A stretch of DNA of 64,000 bases from Xylanibacter caecicola (GTDB lineage: Bacteria; Bacteroidota; Bacteroidia; Bacteroidales; Bacteroidaceae). Both the position numbers and the translations under genes were made by a program. Positions 18,512 to 26,418 of this stretch are shown in pieces. The notes below the pieces were generated by a model. That model was given only the letters and a program-made list of their open reading frames with translations. It was not told the DNA's origin and did not search any database. The stretch is taken from assembly GCF_013166515.1 (NCBI RefSeq), contig NZ_JABKKJ010000002.1, forward strand, positions 186,001-250,000, read 5' to 3'. How positions within the stretch are numbered: position 1 is the first letter of the stretch; each line of letters starts with the position of its first letter.

Positions 18512-18686
18512 GCTATATTATTTATTGTTGTTTTTCCTATATATGATAGACGGACAAAGATTTGTAATGTACGCTACCGGCGGCACATGTTTTATGCCCG
18601 ATTTCGATTCAGGCAATATTTTTTATGCCTTTATGACCAAACGTGTAATGTCTGTTTGTATAGTCTTAGATTCTTTAAGTTGTGTA

Positions 18687-18694
18687 CAAATATA
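18687..18694 (-). promoter_or_regulatory. Probable -7 box of the glycosidase operon
   Basis: TATATTTG on the minus strand matches the Bacteroidetes -7 consensus TAnnTTTG. It would start transcription near 18680 and give a leader of about 170 nt ahead of the GH127 gene. No good TTTG is seen 19-20 bp upstream, so the assignment rests on the -7 box alone. Confidence 0.5.
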
Positions 18695-18711
18695 GCGATT
18701 TTTTTATGAAA

Positions 18712-18930
18712 AACGCTTTGGAGGACAAAATTAAAGTATAAAAGAGCATAAAATACGGTTCTTAGGTAGCGGGACAGAAGTCTTCGTTATAATATATTTC
18801 CTCTGCATATTATGACATCCTGTGTGCGATTTTTGTAATAAATCATCCGCGTTGTAGGGAATATTGAATTTTGACACACTCCCGGTAAAAAGGATATAGA
18901 TGAGGGGAGATAAAGGAAGGGATACGGCAG
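18712..18930. other. Intergenic region with a partial palindromic-repeat copy
   Basis: No gene seen. The stretch holds TTGAATTTTGACACACTCCC at 18865-18884, a motif that recurs with one change near 46359, and a partial copy (18902-18925) of the GGAGATAAAGG repeat family found complete at 32781, 45221, 50831 and 61405. Confidence 0.5.
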
Positions 18931-19332
18931 TTATACAAACCTCACGTCAAAACACGGACATGCTTTGGCGGCGTTAAGGTCATGATGTCCCACTACGAGA
19001 GCTCGCGGATACCGTTCTTTCAAGCGTTCCACAAGCATGTGCAGTGCAAGGAGCTGAGCCGGGGTGCGTGTGTCCTTAGGCTTTCCCGATGCATCCAGAC
19101 CTCCCTCGTAACACACGCCGATGCTATGCCTGTTGTGGTTGCGGCAGTGCGCTCCCACACTCTCTTCCGGACGTCCGCGGTGCACTATGCCGTCACGTGT
19201 CACGTAGTAGTGATAGCCGATGTCTTTGAAACCACGGTGACGGATATGATCCGCGCGGCACGATTCAAAACTGAAGCTCTTGCCATCCGGTGTGGCAGAG
19301 CAGTGGATTATTATAAGTGTTATTGTTCTCAT
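18931..19332 (-). CDS. N-acetylmuramoyl-L-alanine amidase (amidase_2 family)
   Basis: A 133-residue T7-lysozyme-like amidase that cleaves the bond between N-acetylmuramate and L-alanine in peptidoglycan. The zinc ligands expected by family comparison are H10 (in IIIHCSATP), H116 or H117 (VGHHDLN) and C125 or C127 (ACPCFD); Y40 and the GYHY block fit the active-site tyrosine. There is no signal peptide. It is a standard member of a conserved Bacteroidales cassette (amidase, smalltalk peptide, HU-like protein, DUF4248, VirE-type primase) and lies downstream of the smalltalk gene on the same strand. The protein ends shortly after the last ligand, slightly shorter than many homologues. Confidence 0.9.
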   Translation of the reverse strand: MRTITLIIIHCSATPDGKSFSFESCRADHIRHRGFKDIGYHYYVTRDGIVHRGRPEESVGAHCRNHNRHSIGVCYEGGLDASGKPKDTRTPAQLLALHMLVERLKERYPRALVVGHHDLNAAKACPCFDVRFV

Positions 19333-19560
19333 TTTGAATTAAGAATTAAGAATTAAGAATTAAGAGTTAAGAGTTAAGAATTACGAGTTACGAATTTGGA
19401 ATTACGAGTTCTCTGCCTGCGGCAGATGTAGAATTATTAAATGACGAAACAACGTTCGGCGACCGAAGGGAAAGCCAATTACCTCTTGGGAAATTGATAA
19501 TTTATAATTGATAATCGCAGCGAAGCGAGAACAATTTGTAATTCTTAATTCTTAACTCTT
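19333..19560. repeat. Mosaic AT-rich intergenic repeat, copy a
   Basis: Iterated AATTAAG/AATTACGA units flank three blocks: a CTGCCTGCGGCAGATG palindrome followed by ATTATTAAATGACGAA; TTCGGCGACCGAAGGGAAAG; and ATCGCAGCGAAGCGAGAAC. The same blocks in the same order recur at 20829-21042 with only scattered differences, and in parts at 21296, 36150 and (inverted) 43655. Confidence 0.8.
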
Positions 19561-19566
19561 AATTAA

Positions 19567-19668
19567 TCACATGCAGCTTTGCATTCCCAACGCCGTGGCA
19601 ACGGCGGTAAGCAATCCTATCAGACCCTGTATGACAAGGCGGAAAAAGTCTTTCTTTGATTCTTTCAT
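19567..19668 (-). CDS. Smalltalk family peptide
   Basis: A 33-residue peptide: charged start MKESKKDFFR, a hydrophobic helix (LVIQGLIGLLTAVATALG) and a short tail MQSCM. It matches the small Bacteroidales protein family called smalltalk, which nearly always sits next to an amidase and an HU-like gene, as here. It lies 234 bp upstream of the amidase on the same strand, with repeat copy a between them. A membrane-inserted holin- or signalling-like role has been suggested only from its shape; function is unknown. Confidence 0.75.
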   Translation of the reverse strand: MKESKKDFFRLVIQGLIGLLTAVATALGMQSCM

Positions 19669-19727
19669 GATTACATTTTTTTTAATTGTAAATAAATCGG
19701 TTGTTGCCGGTTATTATCCTGTAATCC

Positions 19728-19759
19728 TTTGACAGTCAGCAGAATATTTAGTATATTTG
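19728..19759 (+). promoter_or_regulatory. Promoter of the DUF4248 gene
   Basis: TTTG at 19728-19731, a 20-bp spacer and TATATTTG at 19752-19759 form a near-ideal Bacteroidetes promoter. Start is expected near 19766, about 60 nt ahead of the ATG at 19828. Confidence 0.75.
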
Positions 19760-19827
19760 TATGTGCGCAGGCGAGGTTGCGACACCTCGCCGCGACTATT
19801 GTCAAACATCTAAAAAACTACAGCATC

Positions 19828-20043
19828 ATGGAATTCAGAATAAGATCTTACGGACGTACTGAACTCGCCCAGCTTTACTGTCCCACTGTTACCCCCGACT
19901 CTGCATACCGCAAACTGCGTGCATGGATAAAACTCTATCCCCACCTCAGCGAACGACTCGAAGAATTAGGACAGAACCCCCGCTGCCGCTCATACACCCC
20001 GGCACAGGTAAGGGCGATAGTGGAGGCGCTGGGAGAACCATGA
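19828..20043 (+). CDS. DUF4248 family protein
   Basis: A 71-residue protein beginning MEFRIRSYGRTELAQLYCPTV, the typical opening of DUF4248. The pattern (ELAQLYCP..TPDSAYRKLRAWI...L...RCRSYTPAQVRAIVEALG) suggests a small helix-turn-helix-like fold. The open frame extends upstream to 19729, but the ATG at 19828 is preferred because it matches the family start and lies about 60 nt after a strong promoter. It belongs to the amidase/smalltalk/HU/VirE cassette and faces the HU gene. Function is unknown; DNA binding is a guess from the helix pattern. Confidence 0.85.
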   Translation: MEFRIRSYGRTELAQLYCPTVTPDSAYRKLRAWIKLYPHLSERLEELGQNPRCRSYTPAQVRAIVEALGEP

Positions 20044-20044
20044 G

Positions 20045-20290
20045 GAAATGAAGAATGAAGAATAAAGAATGAAGAATGAAAATTTGCATTTTATCTGTGC
20101 TATTGACATTTATATATTTGGGGGTATTGTTTATTGTTGCAATCACAGCGGTAGAATACTTACAAATCATTTCTTTAGATATGTTCTATTGCACTTGATA
20201 TGTATTGTTTTTCTATCGTCATGACTACAACGGTATAATACCTGCAAATCATTCTTTAATTCTTCATTCTTTATTCTTCATTCTTCATTT
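20045..20290. repeat. Inverted pair of GAATGAAGAAT simple repeats between convergent genes
   Basis: A purine-rich tract (about 20045-20078) is repeated inverted at about 20252-20288, with more than 30 matching bases. The 170-bp interior has two imperfect copies of CGGTA-AATAC-T-CAAATCATT (around 20148 and 20230). No gene is seen. A very stable stem-loop could form in transcripts from either flanking gene. Confidence 0.6.
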
Positions 20291-20292
20291 TC

Positions 20293-20709
20293 TTAAGGTT
20301 TTTCCGTTTCCGCCCCGTACTCTGAATACTCCTTGAGCACTATCTCCTTTCTGATCTTGTTCACCGAAAGTCTGCCGGTGGCACGGGCACGCAGTTTCAC
20401 TCCCCTGACGTTTGAACTTACGGCAAAGTCCTTCAGCGTTGCGGAGCCTCTCGACTGTATGCCGACGGAGAATATGGCAAGGTCGTTCAGTTTCACGTTC
20501 TTGCCGTCGAGCATCAGTTCCTTGATGCAGCTTATCATGTCCGTAAGCACACCCTTGATGACGCCTGCCGAATAAGGCGTGTTGTGCTCGGCCATGTGCC
20601 GCGCCAGCTTTTCCGTGTCGTAGGTCTCCTCGTTCACGGCACGTGCATACCAGTAACCTTTCTTGGAAGAGTTTGTACGGTTGTCCTGATAAAGTTTGTA
20701 ACGAATCAT
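20293..20709 (-). CDS. HU family DNA-binding protein (HU-like, Bacteroidales variant)
   Basis: A 138-residue protein of the HU-related family common in Bacteroidales. The N-terminal part (YKLYQDNRTNSSKKGYWYARAV) and the DNA-arm-like stretch (GIQSRGSATLKDFAVSSNVRGVKLRARATG) are typical of this branch; classical HU is ~90 residues, so this one has an extra N-terminal segment. It should bend or coat DNA. It is on the strand opposite to DUF4248 and lies within the amidase/smalltalk/VirE cassette. A -7 box TATCTTTG is 55 bp upstream. Confidence 0.88.
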   Translation of the reverse strand: MIRYKLYQDNRTNSSKKGYWYARAVNEETYDTEKLARHMAEHNTPYSAGVIKGVLTDMISCIKELMLDGKNVKLNDLAIFSVGIQSRGSATLKDFAVSSNVRGVKLRARATGRLSVNKIRKEIVLKEYSEYGAETEKP

Positions 20710-20764
20710 AATTGTAATGGTTTTAATGGTTAATAATAAAAATGATTGTTGTTCTCTTACAATG

Positions 20765-20772
20765 CAAAGATA
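20765..20772 (-). promoter_or_regulatory. -7 box upstream of the HU-like gene
   Basis: TATCTTTG on the minus strand matches TAnnTTTG. A possible TTTG (20789-20792, minus) is 16 bp upstream, a little short. Start would be near 20758. Confidence 0.55.
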
Positions 20773-20828
20773 CTACACCGGCATCACCCAAAAACGGTTG
20801 CCGCCGGTTGTGGGGGCTTGGTGCGGGA

Positions 20829-21042
20829 AGTTGCGAGTTAAGAATTACGAATTACGAATTTGGAATTACGAGTTGTCTGCCTGCGGCAGATGTCGAATTA
20901 TTAAATGACGAAACAACGTTCGGCGACCGAAGGGAAAGCCAATTGCTCCCTCTTGTGGAATTGATAATTAATAATTGATAATTGCAGCGTAGCGAGAACA
21001 ATTTGTAATTCAAAATTCGTAACTCGTAACTCGTAATTGATA
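20829..21042. repeat. Mosaic AT-rich intergenic repeat, copy b
   Basis: Nearly the same as copy a at 19333-19560: AATTACGA units, the CTGCCTGCGGCAGATG block, the TTCGGCGACCGAAGGG block and the GCAGCGTAGCGAGAAC block, in the same order. Copies a and b bracket the smalltalk/DUF4248/HU part of the cassette. Confidence 0.8.
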
Positions 21043-21148
21043 TTGATTTAAATCAATCAGACATAAGATTTTTTACATAAAAGCAATGAATATGTATGTA
21101 GTAAATATAAAATTTAGTAACTTAGCAATGTAAAAGGAAACACACGGC

Positions 21149-21289
21149 ATGAGACACCACGGAAATAACATAACAGGACTTGCAATGACCCTGAAGGTCA
21201 CTGCCACGGGCGGCATGCCCGCAGGTGGAAACGGCAACTCCAACATGTTATTGTCCTTTATTTTTGTCAGATGTGTAACGGTCTTGTAA
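21149..21289 (+). CDS. Possible small ORF (46 residues), doubtful
   Basis: ATG to TAA reading MRHHGNNITG... and ending FIFVRCVTVL. It is the only plausible short frame in the 250 bp between two repeat copies ahead of the VirE-type gene. There is no recognisable motif, promoter or ribosome site, and a 73-residue frame lies opposite. It is listed only so that this stretch is not left blank. Confidence 0.15.
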   Translation: MRHHGNNITGLAMTLKVTATGGMPAGGNGNSNMLLSFIFVRCVTVL

Positions 21290-21295
21290 TACACA

Positions 21296-21559
21296 ACGAT
21301 TATAATTTATAATTCATAATTCATAATCGCAGCGAAGCGCGACAACTCGTAATTGGCTTTCCCTCCGGTCGCCGAACTTTGTTTCGTAACTCAAAACTCG
21401 TAATTAATAATTGACAATCGCAGCGAAGCGCGACAATTCGTCATCCGTCATTCGTAACTCGTCATTTATAATTGATAATCGCAGCGAAGCGCGAACAACT
21501 CGTAATTCGTAACTCAAAATTCTTAATTCTTAATTCTTAAATCTTAATTCTTAATTAAC
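21296..21559. repeat. Mosaic AT-rich intergenic repeat, copy c
   Basis: Three copies of an ATAATCGCAGCGAAGCGCGA block (around 21324, 21415 and 21476) separated by AACTCGTAATT units, and one inverted block GGCTTTCCCTCCGGTCGCCG matching the TTCGGCGACCGAAGGG block of copies a and b. The array runs right up to the start codon of the VirE-type gene. Confidence 0.75.
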
Positions 21560-23743
21560 ATGAAACAGCCCTCTACTCTAAAGACATCCTTCTTCAACGG
21601 AACCTTCGACAAAAGTCCGCGCGACATCACCCTCGCGCAAGTGTTTGACACCATCACCGGCACCATGCTCAAGAACGACACCGAGAAATACCGCGCCCTC
21701 AAAGCCATCGGACAGACCGATGCCGGCATAAAGCAGCGCATGGCGGCGATAACGCCTGCCGTGACGTGCGCCGGCGGGCACGGAGCCAAAAAGATTACAG
21801 GATATACGGGCATCGGCATGTGCGACTTCGACCATGTCGCCTCCCCCGCAGCCTGCATGGAACTGCTCCGTGCCGACAAGCACACGCTGCTCGCCTATAC
21901 CACGCTCTCGGGCAACGGCATCCGCGTGCTCTTCCGTTACGCCGTGGACGGCACGCCACTTCCGGACATCACCCCGAAGACATACGAACGTGCCTTCCAC
22001 ACCGGCAACGAGTACTTTGCCGCCCTCCTCGGTACCGACTACGACGACAAGTGCAAGAACCCCAACCGCCTCTCCGTGATATGCCACGACCCCGGCGCAT
22101 GGTTTAACCCCGATGCTGAGCCCGTGGCATGCATGTCACGGGTAGAGCCTCCCACCGATGCCGTAGCACACCGTGGCTCCGTCGCGCCCGCACATCCGCT
22201 TTCCATAGACGACGCTGCCGCCCGTGCCGAGAAGATCCTCGCCTCGGAAGGCGTGATATACGCCGAGGGCAACCGCAACTGCTACATCATGCGCACCGGA
22301 TACATGCTCAACAAGATGGGCATACACGCCGACGAGGCACGCCGGTGGGCGACGGCACGCTTTGCCGACTACGGCACGAAAGACGTGGAGAACATCATGC
22401 GCTCGTGCTACACCCACACCTCCGAGCACGGCACGTGGCGCCAACGCCCCTCGCCGTCGCACCGCGAACCAAGGACACTGCGCGACGTGCGTTCACAGCA
22501 CGGCGAAAAGACATGCCGCCGCAAAACGAGCGCCAAGGAGAAAGAAGACTTCATCAGAAAGCAGGCCCTCATACGCTACAACACCGTGACACGCCGTATA
22601 GAGATAAAATGGCACGGTGAAAACAACTTCCGCAACATAACCGACCGCGACGAGAACACACTGTGGCTGATGATGGACGACAACGGCTTCGCAACATCGC
22701 CAAAGGAGATACACAATATCATAGCGAGCAACCACACAACGAGCGTCAACCCCTTCGCGCTTTACTTCGACGCGCTCGAGCCGTGGGACGGAAAGACAGA
22801 CCATATAGCACGGCTGGCGGAACACGTACACGTGACAGACGGCACCGCCGGCGGCAACAAGAAAGAGGTGCAACAACGTTTCACGCAGATGTTCCGCATG
22901 TGGATTACGGGCATGGTGGCATCGCTGCTGTCGGACAAGGTGATAAACCACGAGATACTGGCGCTCATCGGAGAGCAGGGCATATACAAGTCAACATTCT
23001 TCGAGATGCTCCTGCCGCCCGAACTGCGCATATACTTCAACGAGAGAGGCAACAGCAACATGACCGACAAGGACTCCATACTCGCCATATCGCAGTATGC
23101 CATGATATGCTTCAGCGAGATCGACTGCATGAGCCGCAAGGAGCTGAGCGTGCTGAAAGCCCTCACAACCATGCAAAGCACCAACGAGCGCGCACCCTAC
23201 GACCGCTATCCCGAGGAACGCAAGCACATAGCCTCGTTCTGTGCCACGGGAAACAACCGCGAGTTTCTCAACGACGACACCGGCAACAGACGCTGGATGG
23301 TGTTCGAGGTGAAGGCCATCGACAATCCCAGAGACATGGACTACAACCACAAGGGTATATACGCCCAGGCGCTGCACCTGTGGAAAACAGGCTTCAGATA
23401 CTGGCTGACGGACGAGGACAACCGCGAGCTGGAAAAGCAGAACAGCAACTTCGTGACCCCCGACATAGCATGCGATCTAATAACGAAGTACTACCGCCTG
23501 CCACAGCCCGGCGAGACGGCAGAGCTGGTGAGCACGGGCGAAGTGCTGGAACGCATCACATGCAACTACCGCGGAAAGATAAGCAGCACCCGGATAGGCA
23601 TGGCGATGAAACGGCTCGGCGTGGAAAGAATCAAACGGCGCAACGGCAATGTCTACAAGCTGATAAGCCGCACACCGGAAGAATATAACCGCAAGAGATA
23701 TGCCGACATCCCGGAACCCGTATCAGACGACATGCCCTTCTGA
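21560..23743 (+). CDS. BT4734/BF3469 family protein: VirE N-terminal primase-like domain + VapE ATPase
   Basis: A 727-residue protein. Residues about 1-200 match the BT4734/BF3469 N-terminal domain, a primase-polymerase-like fold (CDFDHV, LSGNGIRVLFRY). A helical DnaB/PriCT-like middle (residues 215-300) follows. Residues about 380-660 are a virulence-associated E (VapE) ATPase with P-loop GEQGIYKST near 472-480, a Walker-B region ending CFSEID, and the arginine-rich block CATGNNREFLNDDTGNRRWMVFEV. Proteins like this are found in integrated elements and beside capsule loci in Bacteroidales. It probably processes or primes DNA; the cellular role is unknown. It is the last gene of the cassette and is followed by three nested palindromes. 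Confidence 0.88.
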   Translation: MKQPSTLKTSFFNGTFDKSPRDITLAQVFDTITGTMLKNDTEKYRALKAIGQTDAGIKQRMAAITPAVTCAGGHGAKKITGYTGIGMCDFDHVASPAACMELLRADKHTLLAYTTLSGNGIRVLFRYAVDGTPLPDITPKTYERAFHTGNEYFAALLGTDYDDKCKNPNRLSVICHDPGAWFNPDAEPVACMSRVEPPTDAVAHRGSVAPAHPLSIDDAAARAEKILASEGVIYAEGNRNCYIMRTGYMLNKMGIHADEARRWATARFADYGTKDVENIMRSCYTHTSEHGTWRQRPSPSHREPRTLRDVRSQHGEKTCRRKTSAKEKEDFIRKQALIRYNTVTRRIEIKWHGENNFRNITDRDENTLWLMMDDNGFATSPKEIHNIIASNHTTSVNPFALYFDALEPWDGKTDHIARLAEHVHVTDGTAGGNKKEVQQRFTQMFRMWITGMVASLLSDKVINHEILALIGEQGIYKSTFFEMLLPPELRIYFNERGNSNMTDKDSILAISQYAMICFSEIDCMSRKELSVLKALTTMQSTNERAPYDRYPEERKHIASFCATGNNREFLNDDTGNRRWMVFEVKAIDNPRDMDYNHKGIYAQALHLWKTGFRYWLTDEDNRELEKQNSNFVTPDIACDLITKYYRLPQPGETAELVSTGEVLERITCNYRGKISSTRIGMAMKRLGVERIKRRNGNVYKLISRTPEEYNRKRYADIPEPVSDDMPF

Positions 23744-23760
23744 AAATCGTCCCCTCCGTA

Positions 23761-23806
23761 ACCTCGTGTGGAACCTTGCACAGCACCGCAAGGTTCCACA
23801 CGAGGT
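23761..23806. repeat. Perfect 19-bp inverted repeat after the VirE-type gene
   Basis: 23761-23779 pairs exactly with 23788-23806 around an 8-nt loop. The stem contains GTGTGGAACCTTGC, related to the palindromes at 23862 and 24081. No T-tract follows on the plus strand, so a simple terminator role is uncertain. Confidence 0.75.
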
Positions 23807-23861
23807 TTCACAGCACTGTAATATACATATAATCAGCGACTTGCATCCTTAAAGAATGGAA

Positions 23862-24112
23862 TTTGTGGAGGGTGGAACCTTTTTTTTGAAACTTTATATG
23901 ATAAACATACAAAAATCAGCAGCGGTAGCCCACCATGATAAATATGCAATTTTTCTCGCGTAAGTTTTAGAAAAAAAGGTTCCACACCCTCCACAAATGC
24001 TTTTTTTGTCACTCTTACGTGTTGTGCAAATGTTTGAGACACAATGTGTTGTAATGTCGCTTTACTTTTGTGGAGCCTTTGTGGAGGGTTGCAAGGTTCC
24101 ACAACCCTCCAC
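23862..24112. repeat. Cluster of GGTTCCACA/GTGGAGGGT palindromes
   Basis: TTTGTGGAGGGTGGAACC and its T-run (23862-23887) are repeated inverted at 23972-23998 with a 2-bp insertion, and an 11-bp perfect hairpin (24081-24091 with 24102-24112) carries the same words GTGGAGGGTT and GGTTCCA in its loop. The cluster fills the gap between the VirE cassette and the polysaccharide operon; no gene is seen in it. Confidence 0.7.
24063..24070 (+). promoter_or_regulatory. Candidate -7 box for the polysaccharide operon
   Basis: TACTTTTG fits TAnnTTTG and is the only such match in the 500 bp upstream of the flippase gene. It would give a leader of about 210 nt that includes two strong hairpins. No TTTG at the right spacing. 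Confidence 0.35.
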
Positions 24113-24218
24113 AGCCCCCTGTCATACTCCCGGATTACATGCTTGTCATCCTAAAATCCTGATTATCAATTATAAATTATCAATTATCAATTCCCATAAC
24201 CCATAGCTTTACGCCCCG

Positions 24219-24255
24219 TAACCCATAGGTTTACGTGTCATAAACCTATGGGTTA
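24219..24255 (+). promoter_or_regulatory. Leader hairpin ahead of the polysaccharide operon
   Basis: TAACCCATAGGTTTA pairs perfectly with TAAACCTATGGGTTA around a 7-nt loop, 33 bp before the flippase start. An incomplete CATAGCTTTACG copy precedes it at 24202. No T-run follows, so it could be a repeat or an RNA structure rather than a terminator. Confidence 0.55.
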
Positions 24256-24287
24256 TGCAATAAAAGGCATATGTTAAGCGTTGTTAT

Positions 24288-25667
24288 ATGAGACGAATGA
24301 GAAAAGTGACATTGAAAGATACTATATCCTGCATCTCCGGCAGAGACGCCAATGTAAGAACGGCCTTGATAAGAAAGAATATAATATTCTCTTTTCTTAT
24401 AAAGGGTTGGTCGGGACTGGTGTTGCTTTTGCTCGTGCCTGTCACCTTGAACTGTCTCGGAGAATATCAGAATGGTGTGTGGCTCACTCTGTCATCTTTG
24501 CTTGTATGGATTGATCATCTGGATATCGGGTTAGGTAATGGTTTGAGAAATAAGTTGGCAGCGACCATGGCTCACGGTGATATGCGTGAAGCACGAGAGT
24601 TGGTATCGTCCACGTTTTTCATGCTGATATTCATCATCCTGCCCATGATGCTTGTGTTGTGTGCCATTGCATGGCATATTGACGTGTATTCACTGCTTAA
24701 TGTGGTTCATGGCGAAATACATGGTATGCATAAGATAGTGGTATTGTGTATAATACTGGTGTGCAGTACATTCATCTTCAAGTTTATCGGAAACTTCTAT
24801 ATGGGTTTGCAGCTGCCTGCGGTCAACAATCTGATCGTAACGTGTGGGCAAACACTGACCCTTGTGTTAACGTATGCCGTCTGGTTGACAGGACACGGAT
24901 CATTCCTTGTAATAGCAGTTGTCAACACCGCATCACCGTTGATAGTGTACATTATGGCATACCCTTACACTTTCTTTGTAAGATATAAGGCGTTACGTCC
25001 GTCTTTTTCCTTTTTCCGCATCGAGACGGCGAAAGGTCTTTTCACCATAGGAATAAAGTTCTTCATATTACAGATGTCCGGAATAATACTTTTTTTCACT
25101 TCAAACATAATAATATCCCACCTGCTTTCACCCGCGTCAGTAACTCCATATCAAATTGTCTACCGATATTTCACTATTGTCATACTTGCATTCACAATAC
25201 TAAGTACGCCGTATTGGAGCGCAACAACCGATGCATACGAGAAGGGAGACATGGGCTGGATAATACAGTCGCATAGGAGAATGATGAAAATGACGCGAGG
25301 TCTTCAGCTCCTTATAATACTGATGGCTGTCGTGTCGCCATGGTTTTTCAATATATGGATAGGGGAGGAAACTTATATTCCGGTAGCGCTCACGGCTGTG
25401 ACAGCTTTGTATGTGGGCGTACTGATAGAGAGTCTTAGTTTCTCGTATTTCCTTAATGGTGTCGGTGCACTGTTTCTTCAGGTGATTTTTACAGCCGGTG
25501 CTGCGCTTGCTTTTATTCCCGTCACATATCTTGCTTTCTCACTTGTACCCGATTCGTGTAGCATAGTATTGGCAATGACTGTGGTAAATCTGCCAAGTAT
25601 GATATGCAACCGCATGCAATTCAAGAAAATAACCACATATAAAGCAAACGGAATATGGACAAGATAA
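24288..25667 (+). CDS. Wzx-like oligosaccharide flippase (MOP superfamily)
   Basis: A 459-residue inner-membrane protein with about 12-14 hydrophobic segments and no enzymatic motif. The N-terminal signature (FLIKGWSGLVLLLLVPVTLNCLGEYQNGVWLTLSSLLVWIDHLDIGLGNGLRNKLA, quoted here only in outline) matches polysaccharide flippases. It should turn undecaprenyl-linked repeat units across the membrane. It is the first gene of the surface-polysaccharide operon; its last 13 bp overlap the next glycosyltransferase. An alternative ATG lies 9 bp further in. Start codon choice is not decided by any ribosome site. Confidence 0.85.
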   Translation: MRRMRKVTLKDTISCISGRDANVRTALIRKNIIFSFLIKGWSGLVLLLLVPVTLNCLGEYQNGVWLTLSSLLVWIDHLDIGLGNGLRNKLAATMAHGDMREARELVSSTFFMLIFIILPMMLVLCAIAWHIDVYSLLNVVHGEIHGMHKIVVLCIILVCSTFIFKFIGNFYMGLQLPAVNNLIVTCGQTLTLVLTYAVWLTGHGSFLVIAVVNTASPLIVYIMAYPYTFFVRYKALRPSFSFFRIETAKGLFTIGIKFFILQMSGIILFFTSNIIISHLLSPASVTPYQIVYRYFTIVILAFTILSTPYWSATTDAYEKGDMGWIIQSHRRMMKMTRGLQLLIILMAVVSPWFFNIWIGEETYIPVALTAVTALYVGVLIESLSFSYFLNGVGALFLQVIFTAGAALAFIPVTYLAFSLVPDSCSIVLAMTVVNLPSMICNRMQFKKITTYKANGIWTR

Positions 25668-26395
25668 ACAACAATATACCTGTAATCTCTGTTATCACCG
25701 TGTGTTTCAACAATAAAGACGGACTGGAAAAGACCCTGAAAAGTTTTGCAGCACAAAACTTTTCGCAGAAAGAGATTATAGTCGTGGACGGAGGCAGTCA
25801 TGACGGAACAGAAAAAACTATACAACGGTATAAAAACATAATAGATCACTTTATCTGCGAGTCGGACAACGGAATATACGATGCCATAAACAAAGGCATA
25901 CGCCGGGCTTCGGGCAAATGGGTAGTGTGTATGAATGCCGGAGACATCTTTGCGTCAGACACAGTGCTGAGTGAGATTTTAGATCGTGATATTCCGGGCG
26001 ACAAGCAGTTCCTGTATTCAGATTATGCAGAGATTGACGGACATGGGAAAATCACAATAAAGCCAAGCGACAGAAAAAAAGGACTCGTTTTCCACCAATC
26101 GGCTATATACCGTCGCTCGCTTCATGATGAATACGGATATTATACCGTCACACGTCCCTATACCGTGTCAGATCTCATGTTTTTTCTTGCCGTACCGGAG
26201 AGGTTGTACATGAAAGTGGATACGGTGATATCGTTAAGTGATACATCGGGAATATCAAGACAGGGACTGTGGTGTGCCAGAAATGCTTTATGTATGCGTG
26301 TTGTTTATGGAATAGAGAACATGCATATAGCATATGTTAAATATTGGAAATACATACTGACGGTAATTCTGAGAAAGATAACAAGAATAAAATAA
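25655..26395 (+). CDS. GT2 glycosyltransferase
   Basis: A 246-residue GT-A enzyme of family 2. The nucleotide-sugar site is visible as VISVITVCFNN at the N-terminus, IVVDGGSHDGT, and the DNGIYDAINKGI block; the usual metal-binding acidic residues fit MNAGDIF. It probably adds one sugar to the lipid-linked repeat unit on the cytoplasmic face. It overlaps the flippase by 13 bp and the frame reading into the Wzz-like gene begins inside it, so the genes are co-transcribed. Substrate unknown. Confidence 0.88.
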   Translation: MDKINNNIPVISVITVCFNNKDGLEKTLKSFAAQNFSQKEIIVVDGGSHDGTEKTIQRYKNIIDHFICESDNGIYDAINKGIRRASGKWVVCMNAGDIFASDTVLSEILDRDIPGDKQFLYSDYAEIDGHGKITIKPSDRKKGLVFHQSAIYRRSLHDEYGYYTVTRPYTVSDLMFFLAVPERLYMKVDTVISLSDTSGISRQGLWCARNALCMRVVYGIENMHIAYVKYWKYILTVILRKITRIK

Positions 26396-26418
26396 GTAAA
26401 CAAGCATATAGAAATAAT

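Noticed and set aside
21073-21294. 73-residue minus-strand ORF between repeat copies b and c
   Set aside because: No motif or promoter and a composition typical of chance frames; the opposite 46-residue ORF is only marginally better.
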